Source: a virus. Taken from it: a DNA stretch of 27,806 nt. The notes beneath the pieces were generated by a model that saw nothing but the letters and a program-made list of their open reading frames with translations, was not told the origin of the DNA and did not search any database. Below, piece by piece: positions 1-5,629 of this stretch. The stretch covers positions 1 through 27,806 of the IMG/VR virus record IMGVR_UViG_3300034073_000264; one strand, given 5' to 3'. The position numbers were made by a program, and so were the translations under genes. How positions within the stretch are numbered: the first letter of the stretch is position 1; the number at the start of each line of letters is the position of its first letter.

Positions 1-266
1 TTGCAGCAAGCCTGGGCGCTAGCATCGTAGACAATGCACCAGCACCAACAAATAGTTGGGCATCTACATCAGCACCATCAGTAGGTGGCGGACGTGCTTG
101 CCCTCACGGCAAGATGACTGCTATCCAAGGCACAGGTAAAGACGGCAAAATGTACCGTGGTTATTTCTGCCCAGCACCAAAAGGTGCATTTGATAAGTGC
201 AAGAATGACTATGTTCGTATTGGCACAGCCGATTGGAATACATTTGTTCCTGACCAAGTGAAGTAA
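1..266 (+). CDS. C-terminal end of a zinc-ribbon protein (partial, 5' end outside window)
   Basis: The frame is open from base 3 to a TAA at 264-266, giving 87 visible residues; the start lies outside the window. The visible part has a Pro/Ala/Ser-rich linker and then a likely zinc-binding module: CPHGKM, about 20 residues, YFCPAPKG, then a fourth Cys (FDKC). The pattern Cys-x2-Gly...Cys...Cys resembles zinc-ribbon tails seen in phage replication or recombination proteins, but I cannot name the family. Its stop overlaps the start of the helicase gene (TAATG), so the two are probably translationally coupled and co-transcribed. A DNA-binding accessory to replication is a guess from context only. 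The minus-strand frames over this segment are shadows. Confidence 0.6.
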   Translation, partial: AASLGASIVDNAPAPTNSWASTSAPSVGGGRACPHGKMTAIQGTGKDGKMYRGYFCPAPKGAFDKCKNDYVRIGTADWNTFVPDQVK

Positions 267-1084
267 TGAGAACACTCAAGCGAAGCATCAGCAAAGCAGA
301 GGTAGGTGGCGAGCCATTGCCACCCGCCTTTGCGGCGTTTGAGCGAGCAGGAATTATCCTGCGCCGTGCAGAAATTACGATGATTGCTGGCACCCCAGGT
401 GCAGGTAAGTCATCAGTTGCACTGGCAATCGCAGCCAGAGCCAAAGTTCCTACGCTGTACTTCAGCGCAGATACCAACGCTCACACTATGGCTATGCGAT
501 TAGTTGCTATGTCTAGCCGTATCTCACAGCAAGCAGCAGAGCAGTTACTAAAGCGTGACCCAGCCAAAGCAGAAGAAGTTCTTGTTATGAACAACCACTT
601 GTTCTGGTCTTTTGAATCAACACCAACTCTAAAAGATTTGGATGATGAGGTCAGTGCATTTGAAACTGTATGGGGCAGAAGTCCTACGCTTATTGTTGTA
701 GACAATCTAATGGATATAGCAATGGATGGACACGAAGAATTCCAAGGTATGCGTGCAGCAATGAAGGAGTTAAAGTATCTTGCAAGAGATACCAACTCAG
801 CCGTGCTTGTTCTGCACCATACTAAGGAAGGCTTTGAGGGCTATCCCTGCCAGCCACGGTCAGCCATTCAGGGTCTGGTCAACCAGATACCAGCAATGGT
901 TCTGACTATCGGTCAGATGAAACAAGGTGATGATACCTATCTCTGCGTAGCCCCAGTCAAAAACAGATACGGGCGAGCAGACCAGACAGGTAACAACTAT
1001 GTCAGCCTTGCTTTCAACCCTGACAATATGTATTTAGACGATGTTCAAATTAAGTATGCACAGGAGACTATGTATGGAGACTAA
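266..1084 (+). CDS. DnaB-like replicative helicase core (RecA-fold ATPase)
   Basis: This 272-aa protein has the RecA/DnaB ATPase motifs in order: Walker A GTPGAGKS (residues 42-49), Walker B LIVVDNL with Asp146, a sensor-like VLVLHHT (residues 180-186), and PVKNRYGRADQTG near residues 230-242. The last matches the basic KNR-type motif near the C terminus of DnaB-family helicases, which carries the arginine finger. Family knowledge: such proteins form hexameric rings that unwind DNA at the fork. It lacks the N-terminal primase-interaction domain of full DnaB (about 450 aa), so it is a core-only form; a RepA-type or KaiC-like ATPase is the alternative. The start ATG overlaps the upstream stop, and the primase genes lie just downstream, which fits a replication operon. 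Confidence 0.85.
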   Translation: MRTLKRSISKAEVGGEPLPPAFAAFERAGIILRRAEITMIAGTPGAGKSSVALAIAARAKVPTLYFSADTNAHTMAMRLVAMSSRISQQAAEQLLKRDPAKAEEVLVMNNHLFWSFESTPTLKDLDDEVSAFETVWGRSPTLIVVDNLMDIAMDGHEEFQGMRAAMKELKYLARDTNSAVLVLHHTKEGFEGYPCQPRSAIQGLVNQIPAMVLTIGQMKQGDDTYLCVAPVKNRYGRADQTGNNYVSLAFNPDNMYLDDVQIKYAQETMYGD

Positions 1085-1253
1085 GATTTGGGAATACTCT
1101 TTCGCAAAGGAAGATGTAGAAACTCTACTTGCCAAACCAATAACAGATGGTGAGTGGAACATTATTGTTGATGAACTATATAACAATGATGAGTTATACA
1201 ATGCACTAACTACGCTAGCAATGGATGTAGCAAGGGATGTATTAAATAGTTGA
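1074..1253 (+). CDS. Small acidic hypothetical protein
   Basis: This 59-aa product begins METKIWEYSF. I chose the ATG at 1074 over the in-frame ATG at 1041 because AGGAG (1062-1066) sits 7 bases upstream and because it overlaps the helicase gene by only 11 bases. The protein is rich in Asp, Glu and Asn, with a hydrophobic pattern that suggests two or three helices, and no motif I recognise. It ends at a TGA (1251-1253) that overlaps the TTG start of the nuclease gene. Its position between helicase and nuclease suggests an accessory role in replication, but no function can be read from the sequence. Confidence 0.65.
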   Translation: METKIWEYSFAKEDVETLLAKPITDGEWNIIVDELYNNDELYNALTTLAMDVARDVLNS

Positions 1254-1594
1254 GTAGCGCAGCCAAACGCAAGGGTAGCCAAGCAGAACGAGATGTAGTT
1301 GCTTGGCTTAAAGCCAATGGCTTTCCGTATGCAGACCGCAGATTAGCAGGAGCAACGCTAGACAAAGGCGATATTAGCGGTGTGCCAGGAGTTACCATTG
1401 AGATTAAGAACCACGCTAAGATGGACCTTGCAGGTTGGACAGCAGAGTTAGAAGTAGAGATGAAGAATGACGGTGCTTGGACAGGCACAGTTCTACACAA
1501 ACGTAAAGGCAAAGGAGATGTCGGACAGTGGTATGCGACTATGCCAGCACAGGTATGGTTAGAACTACTTAAGAAAGCAGATGGAAAAACATAG
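1250..1594 (+). CDS. Holliday-junction resolvase-like PDDEXK nuclease
   Basis: This 114-aa protein has the hallmarks of small PD-(D/E)xK nucleases of the Hjc-like type common in actinophages. An early Glu lies in QAERDVVAWL (residues 11-20), followed by KGDISGVPGVTIEIKNH, whose Asp, Glu and Lys (D-x9-E-x-K) form the metal-binding core. The basic segment HKRKGKGD follows, and the length is typical. Family knowledge: these enzymes cleave branched DNA such as four-way junctions during replication, recombination or before packaging. The start is TTG at 1250, overlapping the previous stop; no better start lies nearby. The 3' end overlaps the primase start by 14 bases. Resolvase specificity is inferred; the nuclease fold is the firmer call. 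Confidence 0.75.
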   Translation: MSSAAKRKGSQAERDVVAWLKANGFPYADRRLAGATLDKGDISGVPGVTIEIKNHAKMDLAGWTAELEVEMKNDGAWTGTVLHKRKGKGDVGQWYATMPAQVWLELLKKADGKT

Positions 1595-1973
1595 CATTGC
1601 AGCCTACCTACAATACGTAGGCGCCACCCTGCCTAGGGAGGGCAGTGGTTGGCGCAAGATGAAATGCCCATTCCACGGAGACAAACACGCATCTGCTGGT
1701 ATCAATTTTGAACAACAAAGATTTAAGTGCCACGGATGTGGCATTGGTGGAGACGTATACGATTTGATTATGGAAAGAGAAGGAGGCAACTATCGTGAGG
1801 CTGTCAAATTCGCAGAGACAATTTCTCCTACAGGCAACGACAGAATACGCCCAGCACATACATCTAGCAGCAGACTATCTCGCAACAAGGGGTCTGTCGG
1901 TAGACGAAGCCAGGAAGTTTCATTTAGGAGTAGTGGAGAATCCATTGCCAGGTCACGAAGGCTACAAGGGTAA
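1581..1973 (+). CDS. DNA primase, CHC2 zinc-binding domain (first part of a split primase)
   Basis: The 130-aa frame opens with a DnaG-type zinc ribbon: KCPFHGDKH and RFKCHGCGIGGDVYDLI, giving ligands C29, H32, C50 and C53. The helix EREGGNYREAVKFAE (residues 66-80) then matches the end of CHC2 domains. After about residue 81 the sequence turns into low-complexity Ser/Arg text unlike any primase, while the natural continuation of a primase appears in the +1 frame (gene at 1795). The frame-0 tail to 1973 is therefore probably not functional protein, unless the two parts are made separately. Family knowledge: the zinc domain recognises the template and helps start RNA primers. See the finding on the split. 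Confidence 0.8.
   Translation: MEKHSIAAYLQYVGATLPREGSGWRKMKCPFHGDKHASAGINFEQQRFKCHGCGIGGDVYDLIMEREGGNYREAVKFAETISPTGNDRIRPAHTSSSRLSRNKGSVGRRSQEVSFRSSGESIARSRRLQG
1780..1786 (+). promoter_or_regulatory. Internal Shine-Dalgarno inside the primase zinc-domain gene
   Basis: AAGGAGG is a near-perfect anti-16S match. It lies 8 bases upstream of a GTG (1795) that opens the frame encoding the TOPRIM half of the primase. It also encodes Glu-Gly-Gly of the zinc-domain frame, so coding constraint could explain part of it. It is either a true internal initiation site or a stimulator of +1 frameshifting, as the internal SD is in bacterial prfB, although the prfB spacing to the shift site is much shorter. 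Confidence 0.55.
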
Positions 1974-2424
1974 GTTAGTTATCCCATACAGCACCCCATC
2001 AGGGGTGGTTGACCTGCGGTTTCGTTCTATCCACGGTGAAGACCCTAAGTACATTGGCTTGCCAGGAGCAAAGACAACTATGTTCAATGCCCAGGCTGTG
2101 TTAAATGCAGACCAGTATATCTGTGTCACCGAAGGTGAGATTGACTGCATAACAGTAGTAACTAAGACAGGACACCCAGCCGTTGGCATACCAGGTGCTA
2201 ATAATTGGAAGCCCTACTACACAAAAATACTTGACGACTTTGATACAGTTATAGTCCTAGCAGATGGTGACAATCCAGGGCTGGAGTTCGGTAAGAAAGT
2301 CAGCAGAGAATTAGGAAATGTAAACATAGTTCAGATGCCAGAAGGACACGATGTTAACAGCATTGTGCTACAGGAAGGAGTACAATTTTTAGATGAGCGA
2401 ATTAGAAAATGTATCAATGGATGA
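1795..2424 (+). CDS. DNA primase, TOPRIM catalytic domain (second part of a split primase)
   Basis: The 209-aa frame contains a helical segment (QATTEYAQHIHLAADYLATR, then GLS) that matches the linker of DnaG-type primases, then a TOPRIM fold. VTEGEID (residues 111-117) carries the catalytic Glu113, LADGDNPG (155-162) is the DxD metal site, and a late GHDVN segment follows. Family knowledge: this domain polymerises the RNA primer. The frame is +1 relative to the zinc-domain gene and overlaps it from 1795 to 1973. The GTG at 1795 has a strong SD at 1780-1786, so separate synthesis is possible; a frameshift fusion is the alternative. The first 12 residues from GTG do not look primase-like. No C-terminal helicase-interaction domain is visible. 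Confidence 0.82.
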   Translation: MRLSNSQRQFLLQATTEYAQHIHLAADYLATRGLSVDEARKFHLGVVENPLPGHEGYKGKLVIPYSTPSGVVDLRFRSIHGEDPKYIGLPGAKTTMFNAQAVLNADQYICVTEGEIDCITVVTKTGHPAVGIPGANNWKPYYTKILDDFDTVIVLADGDNPGLEFGKKVSRELGNVNIVQMPEGHDVNSIVLQEGVQFLDERIRKCING

Positions 2425-2704
2425 ACTTGAGGGAGTCTGGATACACATAGCAGCCAACCCTCTACTAATGGGTATCCCACTATCAGAAAAGAAGGGCATT
2501 GATTTACTCTCAGCCCTGCACGATATATACAAAGCAATGAAAGTAGATTTAGAGTCAGCACAGATGCTACTCACCCTACTAGCCAATGTCTTAGTGGCAG
2601 CAGCACAAGGTGATGGCGATGAGGTAGTAGAAGAAGTAATAGTTATGGAAGCAATGGCAGCCTTTGATAAAGAGTCAAAGAAGGTATTAGATGAAGGACG
2701 TTAA
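2393..2704 (+). CDS. Acidic hypothetical protein
   Basis: This 103-aa product starts MSELENVSMDELEGVW, within the last 32 bases of the primase gene. It is strongly acidic and appears mostly helical, with a hydrophobic helix near residues 55-72 (QMLLTLLANVLVAAAQ) that is amphipathic rather than clearly membrane-spanning. An Asp/Glu-rich segment follows (GDGDEVVEEVIV). A purine-rich AGGAAGGAG lies at about 2371-2379, rather far (13 bases) from the ATG, so coupling to the upstream gene may dominate initiation. No family recognised. It overlaps the next gene by 14 bases, as expected inside a compact phage operon. Confidence 0.6.
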   Translation: MSELENVSMDELEGVWIHIAANPLLMGIPLSEKKGIDLLSALHDIYKAMKVDLESAQMLLTLLANVLVAAAQGDGDEVVEEVIVMEAMAAFDKESKKVLDEGR

Positions 2705-2996
2705 AGACCTAGATGACATCTTAATGGAACTTAAAATAGTTATGGTGCAGAAGCACCAAGACTACGGACCATACAACATAGCCCACGCACCAGGTGGACC
2801 TACCAATGGTTTACTAGTTCGGATGCACGACAAGATGGAACGGCTAAAGAATCTTTACTACAACCGCAAAGGCAACACGCCGAACTATGAAAGTATAGAA
2901 GATTCCTACAAAGACCTGGCAAACTATGCCATAATAGGACTATTGGTACAAAGAGGTCAATGGGAAGGCACAGGTGGAGGCAGAATACCTAACTGA
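2691..2996 (+). CDS. Nmad1/DUF1599-like nucleotide modification-associated protein
   Basis: The 101-aa sequence fits the Nmad1 (DUF1599) pattern: KHQDYGPYN near residues 21-29, GLLVRMHDKMERLKNL in the middle, then an ESIEDSYKDLANYAIIGLL helix. These correspond to the conserved DYG, DK-x-x-RL-x-x-L and E-x-x-x-D-x-x-x-D-x-x-x-Y elements. Family knowledge: such all-helical domains relate to MazG-type nucleotide pyrophosphohydrolases and often sit in phage DNA or nucleotide modification operons. Here it could control a nucleotide pool for replication. No modified-base synthesis enzyme is seen nearby. The ATG at 2691 overlaps the upstream gene by 14 bases. The family assignment is by motif memory, not search. 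Confidence 0.7.
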   Translation: MKDVKDLDDILMELKIVMVQKHQDYGPYNIAHAPGGPTNGLLVRMHDKMERLKNLYYNRKGNTPNYESIEDSYKDLANYAIIGLLVQRGQWEGTGGGRIPN

Positions 2997-3627
2997 ATAT
3001 GACGCATTAGTAGCGTCATTAGCCATTGAATACCACAGAAAGTATCCGATGGTAGAGAGTCTAGATATACAGCAGATTCTCTGGTTATGGTTCATTACCC
3101 ATCCCACAAAATATGTAGAGTGGTCAGCCCTTGACCAAAAAGATAAAGACAAACTAATAGCCAAGTCTCTCCGCAATGCAGCCGTTAAGTTTTGCGAGAA
3201 GGAAAAAGCAAAGGCAGTCGGCTACGAGTTGCTTGACCTGTACTACTACGACTCAACAGTGGTTGAGGCATTTCTGCCTAGCATTATCTCTGAGTCATAT
3301 GAAATACCAACCAAGATTAAAGACTTAAACTTTAAGTTCAGCAAGGCAGAGAACAGCAGTGATGGCAACAACTGGCTAGTGTTAAGGTCAGATATAGCCA
3401 ATGCTTTCTTTAAACTTACAGAGGCTAAACAAAATGTCCTGCGGGTCAGGTTCAGCACAGAGAATAATGAGTGGAACCTTATAGCAAAGGACTTAAAGAC
3501 AACACCAGATGGTGCCAGGATGAAAGTCCAGCGTGCTATCAACTCACTTATCCGCAACCTAGGTGGATGGAGACCATACCAAGATGAAGATGTACCACAG
3601 ACAGAGCAGGACGATGACGGAGAGTAG
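2974..3627 (+). CDS. Sigma-70-like RNA polymerase factor
   Basis: In this 217-aa protein the C-terminal quarter (residues about 147-197) reads like sigma region 4. KLTEAKQNVLRVRFSTENNE is followed by WNLIAKDLKTTPDGARMKVQ and RAINSLIRNL, which is a helix-turn-helix with the loop and basic recognition helix expected for -35 binding. The N-terminal half is helical with Trp/Tyr-rich text (IQQILWLWFITHP) that may correspond to a degenerate region 2. The last 15 residues are acidic. The start is GTG at 2974, overlapping the previous gene by 23 bases; no later Met gives a better start. Role inferred: redirecting host RNA polymerase to phage promoters. Alternative: an HTH transcription factor without core-polymerase binding. 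Confidence 0.65.
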   Translation: MEAEYLTEYDALVASLAIEYHRKYPMVESLDIQQILWLWFITHPTKYVEWSALDQKDKDKLIAKSLRNAAVKFCEKEKAKAVGYELLDLYYYDSTVVEAFLPSIISESYEIPTKIKDLNFKFSKAENSSDGNNWLVLRSDIANAFFKLTEAKQNVLRVRFSTENNEWNLIAKDLKTTPDGARMKVQRAINSLIRNLGGWRPYQDEDVPQTEQDDDGE

Positions 3628-3856
3628 AGACATCCGTGACCTGCTACATAAGATTGATTACAGCAGGGCAATGGACCTACGCGGTACACCTCTTGAGGTG
3701 TGTCCGTGTGGCTGTGACATCTTTGTAATGCTAGGTGGATTCATAGATGGAGAGTTAGGTTTTTACTTTACAGATGGCGAGTGTGCAGGTTGTGGCAGTA
3801 TGGTCACACTACCTACACCAGTAGACGGAGAGGAGTTGGGTCTTGCCGACCTATGA
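3614..3856 (+). CDS. Small zinc-ribbon hypothetical protein
   Basis: This 80-aa product begins MTESRDIRDLLHKIDYSRAM. I preferred the ATG at 3614 because it follows a purine-rich AGCAGG and leaves only a 14-base overlap with the sigma-like gene; an upstream in-frame start at 3563 would overlap it by 65. The centre carries CPCGCDIF and, about 30 residues on, CAGCGS. These are two Cys-x-Cys or Cys-x2-Cys knuckles typical of a zinc ribbon. The C terminus is acidic (DGEELGLADL). Similar little zinc proteins are frequent in actinophage replication regions, function unknown. A role in nucleic-acid or protein binding is inference. Confidence 0.65.
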   Translation: MTESRDIRDLLHKIDYSRAMDLRGTPLEVCPCGCDIFVMLGGFIDGELGFYFTDGECAGCGSMVTLPTPVDGEELGLADL

Positions 3857-4016
3857 ATTTAGTTGCCCGATATGCAACGTAGTTGTAGAGCAGACTTTCT
3901 CAGTCTATTCAGACCACGCTATGTGGTGTGAGAAATGCAAGGTGCAGATGGATAAGCAGTTCAGTGCAGCACCAGTCCACTTTAAAGCCAAAGGCTTTTA
4001 CAAAACAGGAGATTAA
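3843..4016 (+). CDS. FmdB-type zinc-ribbon protein (57 aa, TTG start)
   Basis: Starting at TTG 3843 the frame reads MPTYEFSCPICNVVVEQTF, then WCEKCKVQMDKQFSA near residues 30-44, and ends GFYKTGD. The opening Pro-Thr-Tyr-Glu-Phe-x-Cys-x2-Cys, a second Cys-x2-Cys and the terminal GFY-x-(T/S)-D are the signature of the FmdB putative regulatory zinc-ribbon family. AGGAG at 3831-3835 lies 7 bases upstream and supports the TTG. The gene overlaps the preceding one by 14 bases. The family's biochemical role is poorly defined; in phages it is a common accessory gene. At 57 aa it is easily missed by ORF callers. Confidence 0.75.
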   Translation: MPTYEFSCPICNVVVEQTFSVYSDHAMWCEKCKVQMDKQFSAAPVHFKAKGFYKTGD

Positions 4017-4181
4017 ATGAAAAAGAAATTTGATGTAGGTAACAGGAGTATCTTCATATTAGTAGGGTATAGATGGAATAGATTCGGTCTAGGATTCTGT
4101 ATCAGCAAATGGGGAATTGATATAGACTTAAGCGTAGTGTGGCTAACTATTGAATGGTGGCGTAATGATTCCGAAATTTAA
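4017..4181 (+). CDS. Small Trp-rich hypothetical protein
   Basis: The ATG at 4017 follows the preceding TAA directly and opens a 54-codon frame that starts MKKKFDVGNRSIFILVGYRW and ends in TAA at 4179-4181. AGGAG-like bases (acaggag, 4005-4011) lie about 6 bases upstream. The product has a basic N terminus, alternating hydrophobic residues and five Trp, which suggests a small beta-sheet protein rather than a transmembrane helix. No family recognised. It overlaps the WhiB-like gene by 17 bases (4165-4181). Tight packing and a good RBS are the only support that it is translated. Confidence 0.5.
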   Translation: MKKKFDVGNRSIFILVGYRWNRFGLGFCISKWGIDIDLSVVWLTIEWWRNDSEI

Positions 4182-4437
4182 GAACAGACCAGCCTGCGAA
4201 GGTACAGACCTAGACTCCTGGTTTCCAGAAACTTACAGTTCAATAGACACTCCGTATATGAAACGGATATGCTCTACCTGCCCAGCAGAAAGCGAATGTC
4301 TTAGTTACGCATTAGAATATAACGTCATAGGAATATGGGGAGGAACAACTGCTTCCGACAGGGATAGGATACGCAAGGCAAAAGGTATTGTTGCCAAGCC
4401 GATATTCCCAGAATGGGAACTTAGACGCCGTGCTTGA
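4165..4437 (+). CDS. WhiB-family iron-sulfur transcriptional regulator
   Basis: The 90-aa product from ATG 4165 has four Cys in WhiB spacing: C11, then CSTC at 36-39, then C45. The GIWGG turn follows at residues 56-60, and a basic C-terminal tract (RDRIRKAKG) after that. The upstream motif D-L-D-x-W-F-P is also typical. Family knowledge: these small proteins bind a 4Fe-4S cluster and act with the primary sigma factor; they are restricted to actinobacteria and their phages, and the mycobacteriophage TM4 WhiB is known to affect host gene expression. GGTGG at 4156-4160 sits just upstream; an in-frame TTG at 4150 is an alternative start. It probably reprograms host transcription or helps late expression. 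Confidence 0.9.
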   Translation: MIPKFKNRPACEGTDLDSWFPETYSSIDTPYMKRICSTCPAESECLSYALEYNVIGIWGGTTASDRDRIRKAKGIVAKPIFPEWELRRRA

Positions 4438-4888
4438 ACCAATACGTCAGGTAAACGCAGATGGTAAGCGGGAGAAGATTGCAGCCAAGGCGCTTGAGGA
4501 TTACTTCAAGGGTTGGAAGTTGTATGGCACACCCCGCTTTTACTTCTCCGACTTCCACATCTGCTTACAGTGGGGCAATGGTAGAGAGAACTACATCGGA
4601 GATTTAGAAGTCAAATGGTTGAAGACAGATAGCAGTAGACCTGCCATCTTTCCTTTCAACAAACTACAGCAGATGATGATAGCCCCACCATACACAGACA
4701 ATGAACACTCATACCATCGCATCTGTTTTAGATTCGCAGACGGCATAGCAATGGTGCCAGCCAGAGAACTAGCCCACATAGAACCAGTCTTTCATACTAG
4801 ATGGGACACGCAAGAGCGTGACCTAGTAGTATTCTTTGATGCTAGAAGCAGACCCGAATACTGGCACAACCTAGTGATAAACGAATAG
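4430..4888 (+). CDS. Hypothetical protein ending the rightward operon
   Basis: I place the start at GTG 4430 (MLEPIRQVNADGKREKIAAK, 152 aa), which overlaps the WhiB stop by 8 bases. An in-frame TTG at 4388 would add 14 residues with no clear gain. The sequence is rich in aromatic residues, His and Trp (FYFSDFHICLQWGN, YHRICFRFADGIAMVPAREL, PEYWHNLVI), which suggests a compact alpha/beta or beta fold. There is no signal peptide and no motif I recognise. It is followed directly by two hairpins, so it is probably the last gene of the rightward early transcript. Confidence 0.65.
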   Translation: MLEPIRQVNADGKREKIAAKALEDYFKGWKLYGTPRFYFSDFHICLQWGNGRENYIGDLEVKWLKTDSSRPAIFPFNKLQQMMIAPPYTDNEHSYHRICFRFADGIAMVPARELAHIEPVFHTRWDTQERDLVVFFDARSRPEYWHNLVINE

Positions 4889-4889
4889 A

Positions 4890-4918
4890 TTTCTGCTGGA
4901 AGGGGAAGCCAGCAGAAA
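4890..4918 (+). other. Perfect 10-bp hairpin after the rightward operon
   Basis: TTTCTGCTGG (4890-4899) and CCAGCAGAAA (4909-4918) form a perfect 10-bp stem with a 9-base loop, starting two bases after the upstream stop codon. No U-tract follows on the + strand, so it may protect the 3' end of the mRNA or assist the next hairpin rather than terminate alone. Confidence 0.7.
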
Positions 4919-4926
4919 AACAATAG

Positions 4927-4958
4927 ACCCTGCTCTATCGGACGGGCAGGGTTTATTT
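4927..4958 (+). terminator. Probable rho-independent terminator
   Basis: ACCCTGC (4927-4933) pairs with GCAGGGT (4946-4952) and is followed by TTATTTAT. This is the usual shape of an intrinsic terminator for the rightward operon, although the U-tract is interrupted by A. The stem can gain two more pairs, one of them G-U. The RBS of the methyltransferase gene begins only 3 bases later. Confidence 0.65.
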
Positions 4959-4969
4959 ATAGGAGGACT

Positions 4970-5542
4970 ATGGAATATCCAAATTGGTTTGAATCTACAG
5001 AGGCTGTAGATAACTTTAAGAATATGTTATACCACTATAAAGGTCAGCCTAATTTAAAGTTCCTACAACTTGGCGTATACACAGGTGATGCTTCAGTATG
5101 GTTACTAGAAAACATACTGACAGATGAAACCTCTAAGTTAATTGATATAGATACCTGGCAGGGTAGCGATGAAGAAGCCCATAAAGATATGGACTTTGAG
5201 GAAATCTACAAGTTTTACCTCAGCCGAGTAGAGCCATACGGTGACAGAGTAGAGAGCATACGGGCTACGACTATGGATTTTTTGCGCTATGAAGCACTAG
5301 AAGAATACGACTTTATCTACATAGATGCAGACCACACAGCGACAGGAGTTCTACTAGATGCCGAACTATCTTGGGACATCCTCAAGCAGGGTGGGATAAT
5401 GGCATTTGATGACTATGAGTGGAAGTCAGGCAAGGGTAATAACTATGACCCAGCCCCAGGCATTAACTCTTTCCTAAACAGGCACAATAAGGAGTTCAGA
5501 GTCCTACATCAGGGCTGGCAAGTCTGGATAATCAAGGGCTAG
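4970..5542 (+). CDS. Class I SAM-dependent methyltransferase (Methyltransf_24-like)
   Basis: This 190-aa protein has the Rossmann methyltransferase motifs: LQLGVYTGDAS (residues 32-42, motif I, SAM binding), IDIDTWQGSD (58-67, acidic post-I), DFIYIDADHTATGVLLDAEL (114-133), and GGIMAFDDY (141-149). The IDADH...GGxxxxDDY pair is characteristic of the Methyltransf_24 family, seen in phages and in glycan or small-molecule methylation loci. The substrate is unknown; there is no N6-adenine DPPY or cytosine PC motif, so DNA methylation is unlikely. AGGAGG at 4961-4966 gives a strong RBS. The gene is isolated between terminator hairpins at both ends, unlike its overlapping neighbours. Sugar or surface modification, perhaps related to the phage glycosyltransferase, is speculative. 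Confidence 0.8.
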   Translation: MEYPNWFESTEAVDNFKNMLYHYKGQPNLKFLQLGVYTGDASVWLLENILTDETSKLIDIDTWQGSDEEAHKDMDFEEIYKFYLSRVEPYGDRVESIRATTMDFLRYEALEEYDFIYIDADHTATGVLLDAELSWDILKQGGIMAFDDYEWKSGKGNNYDPAPGINSFLNRHNKEFRVLHQGWQVWIIKG

Positions 5543-5555
5543 AAAGCAGAAAAGA

Positions 5556-5590
5556 ACCCCCAGTCTAGGGGATTACCCTAGAGCGGGGGT
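5556..5590. terminator. Two-part hairpin between the convergent arms
   Basis: ACCCCC (5556-5561) pairs with GGGGGT (5585-5590), and inside it TCTAGGG (5564-5570) pairs with CCCTAGA (5576-5582) around a 5-base loop, with a small internal loop between the two stems. It lies between the stop codons of the + and - arms, so it can act on both transcripts. On + it is followed by CTTCGTGTCT, only mildly T-rich. Confidence 0.7.
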
Positions 5591-5600
5591 CTTCGTGTCT

Positions 5601-5623
5601 AAAAACCGCCTTAGAAGGCGTTT
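5601..5623 (-). terminator. Rho-independent terminator of the leftward late operon
   Basis: Read on the - strand, a CGCCT...AGGCG stem with a tetraloop (5607-5620) is followed by GTTTTT, a classical intrinsic terminator. It lies 7 bases past the stop of the last leftward gene (5630). Flanking AAA/TTT on the two sides adds weak pairing. Confidence 0.75.
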
Positions 5624-5629
5624 AAAGGG

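Noticed and set aside
121-1282. Several minus-strand frames (121-477, 481-795, 1034-1282) in the early arm
   Set aside because: They lie opposite well-supported helicase and neighbouring genes, lack RBS and motifs, and would overlap each other's antisense.
3246-3689. A 147-aa minus-strand frame
   Set aside because: It is antisense to the sigma-like gene and the zinc-ribbon gene and has no recognisable protein features.
4889-4958. Riboswitch or small RNA in the gap before the methyltransferase
   Set aside because: The two hairpins are simple stem-loops, the second with a T-rich tail, which a terminator explains better; there is no conserved aptamer-like core that I can recognise.
4970-5542. 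DNA modification methylase of a restriction-like defence or anti-defence system
   Set aside because: No DPPY, NPPY or PC catalytic motif and no target recognition domain; the sequence matches the small Methyltransf_24 type instead.
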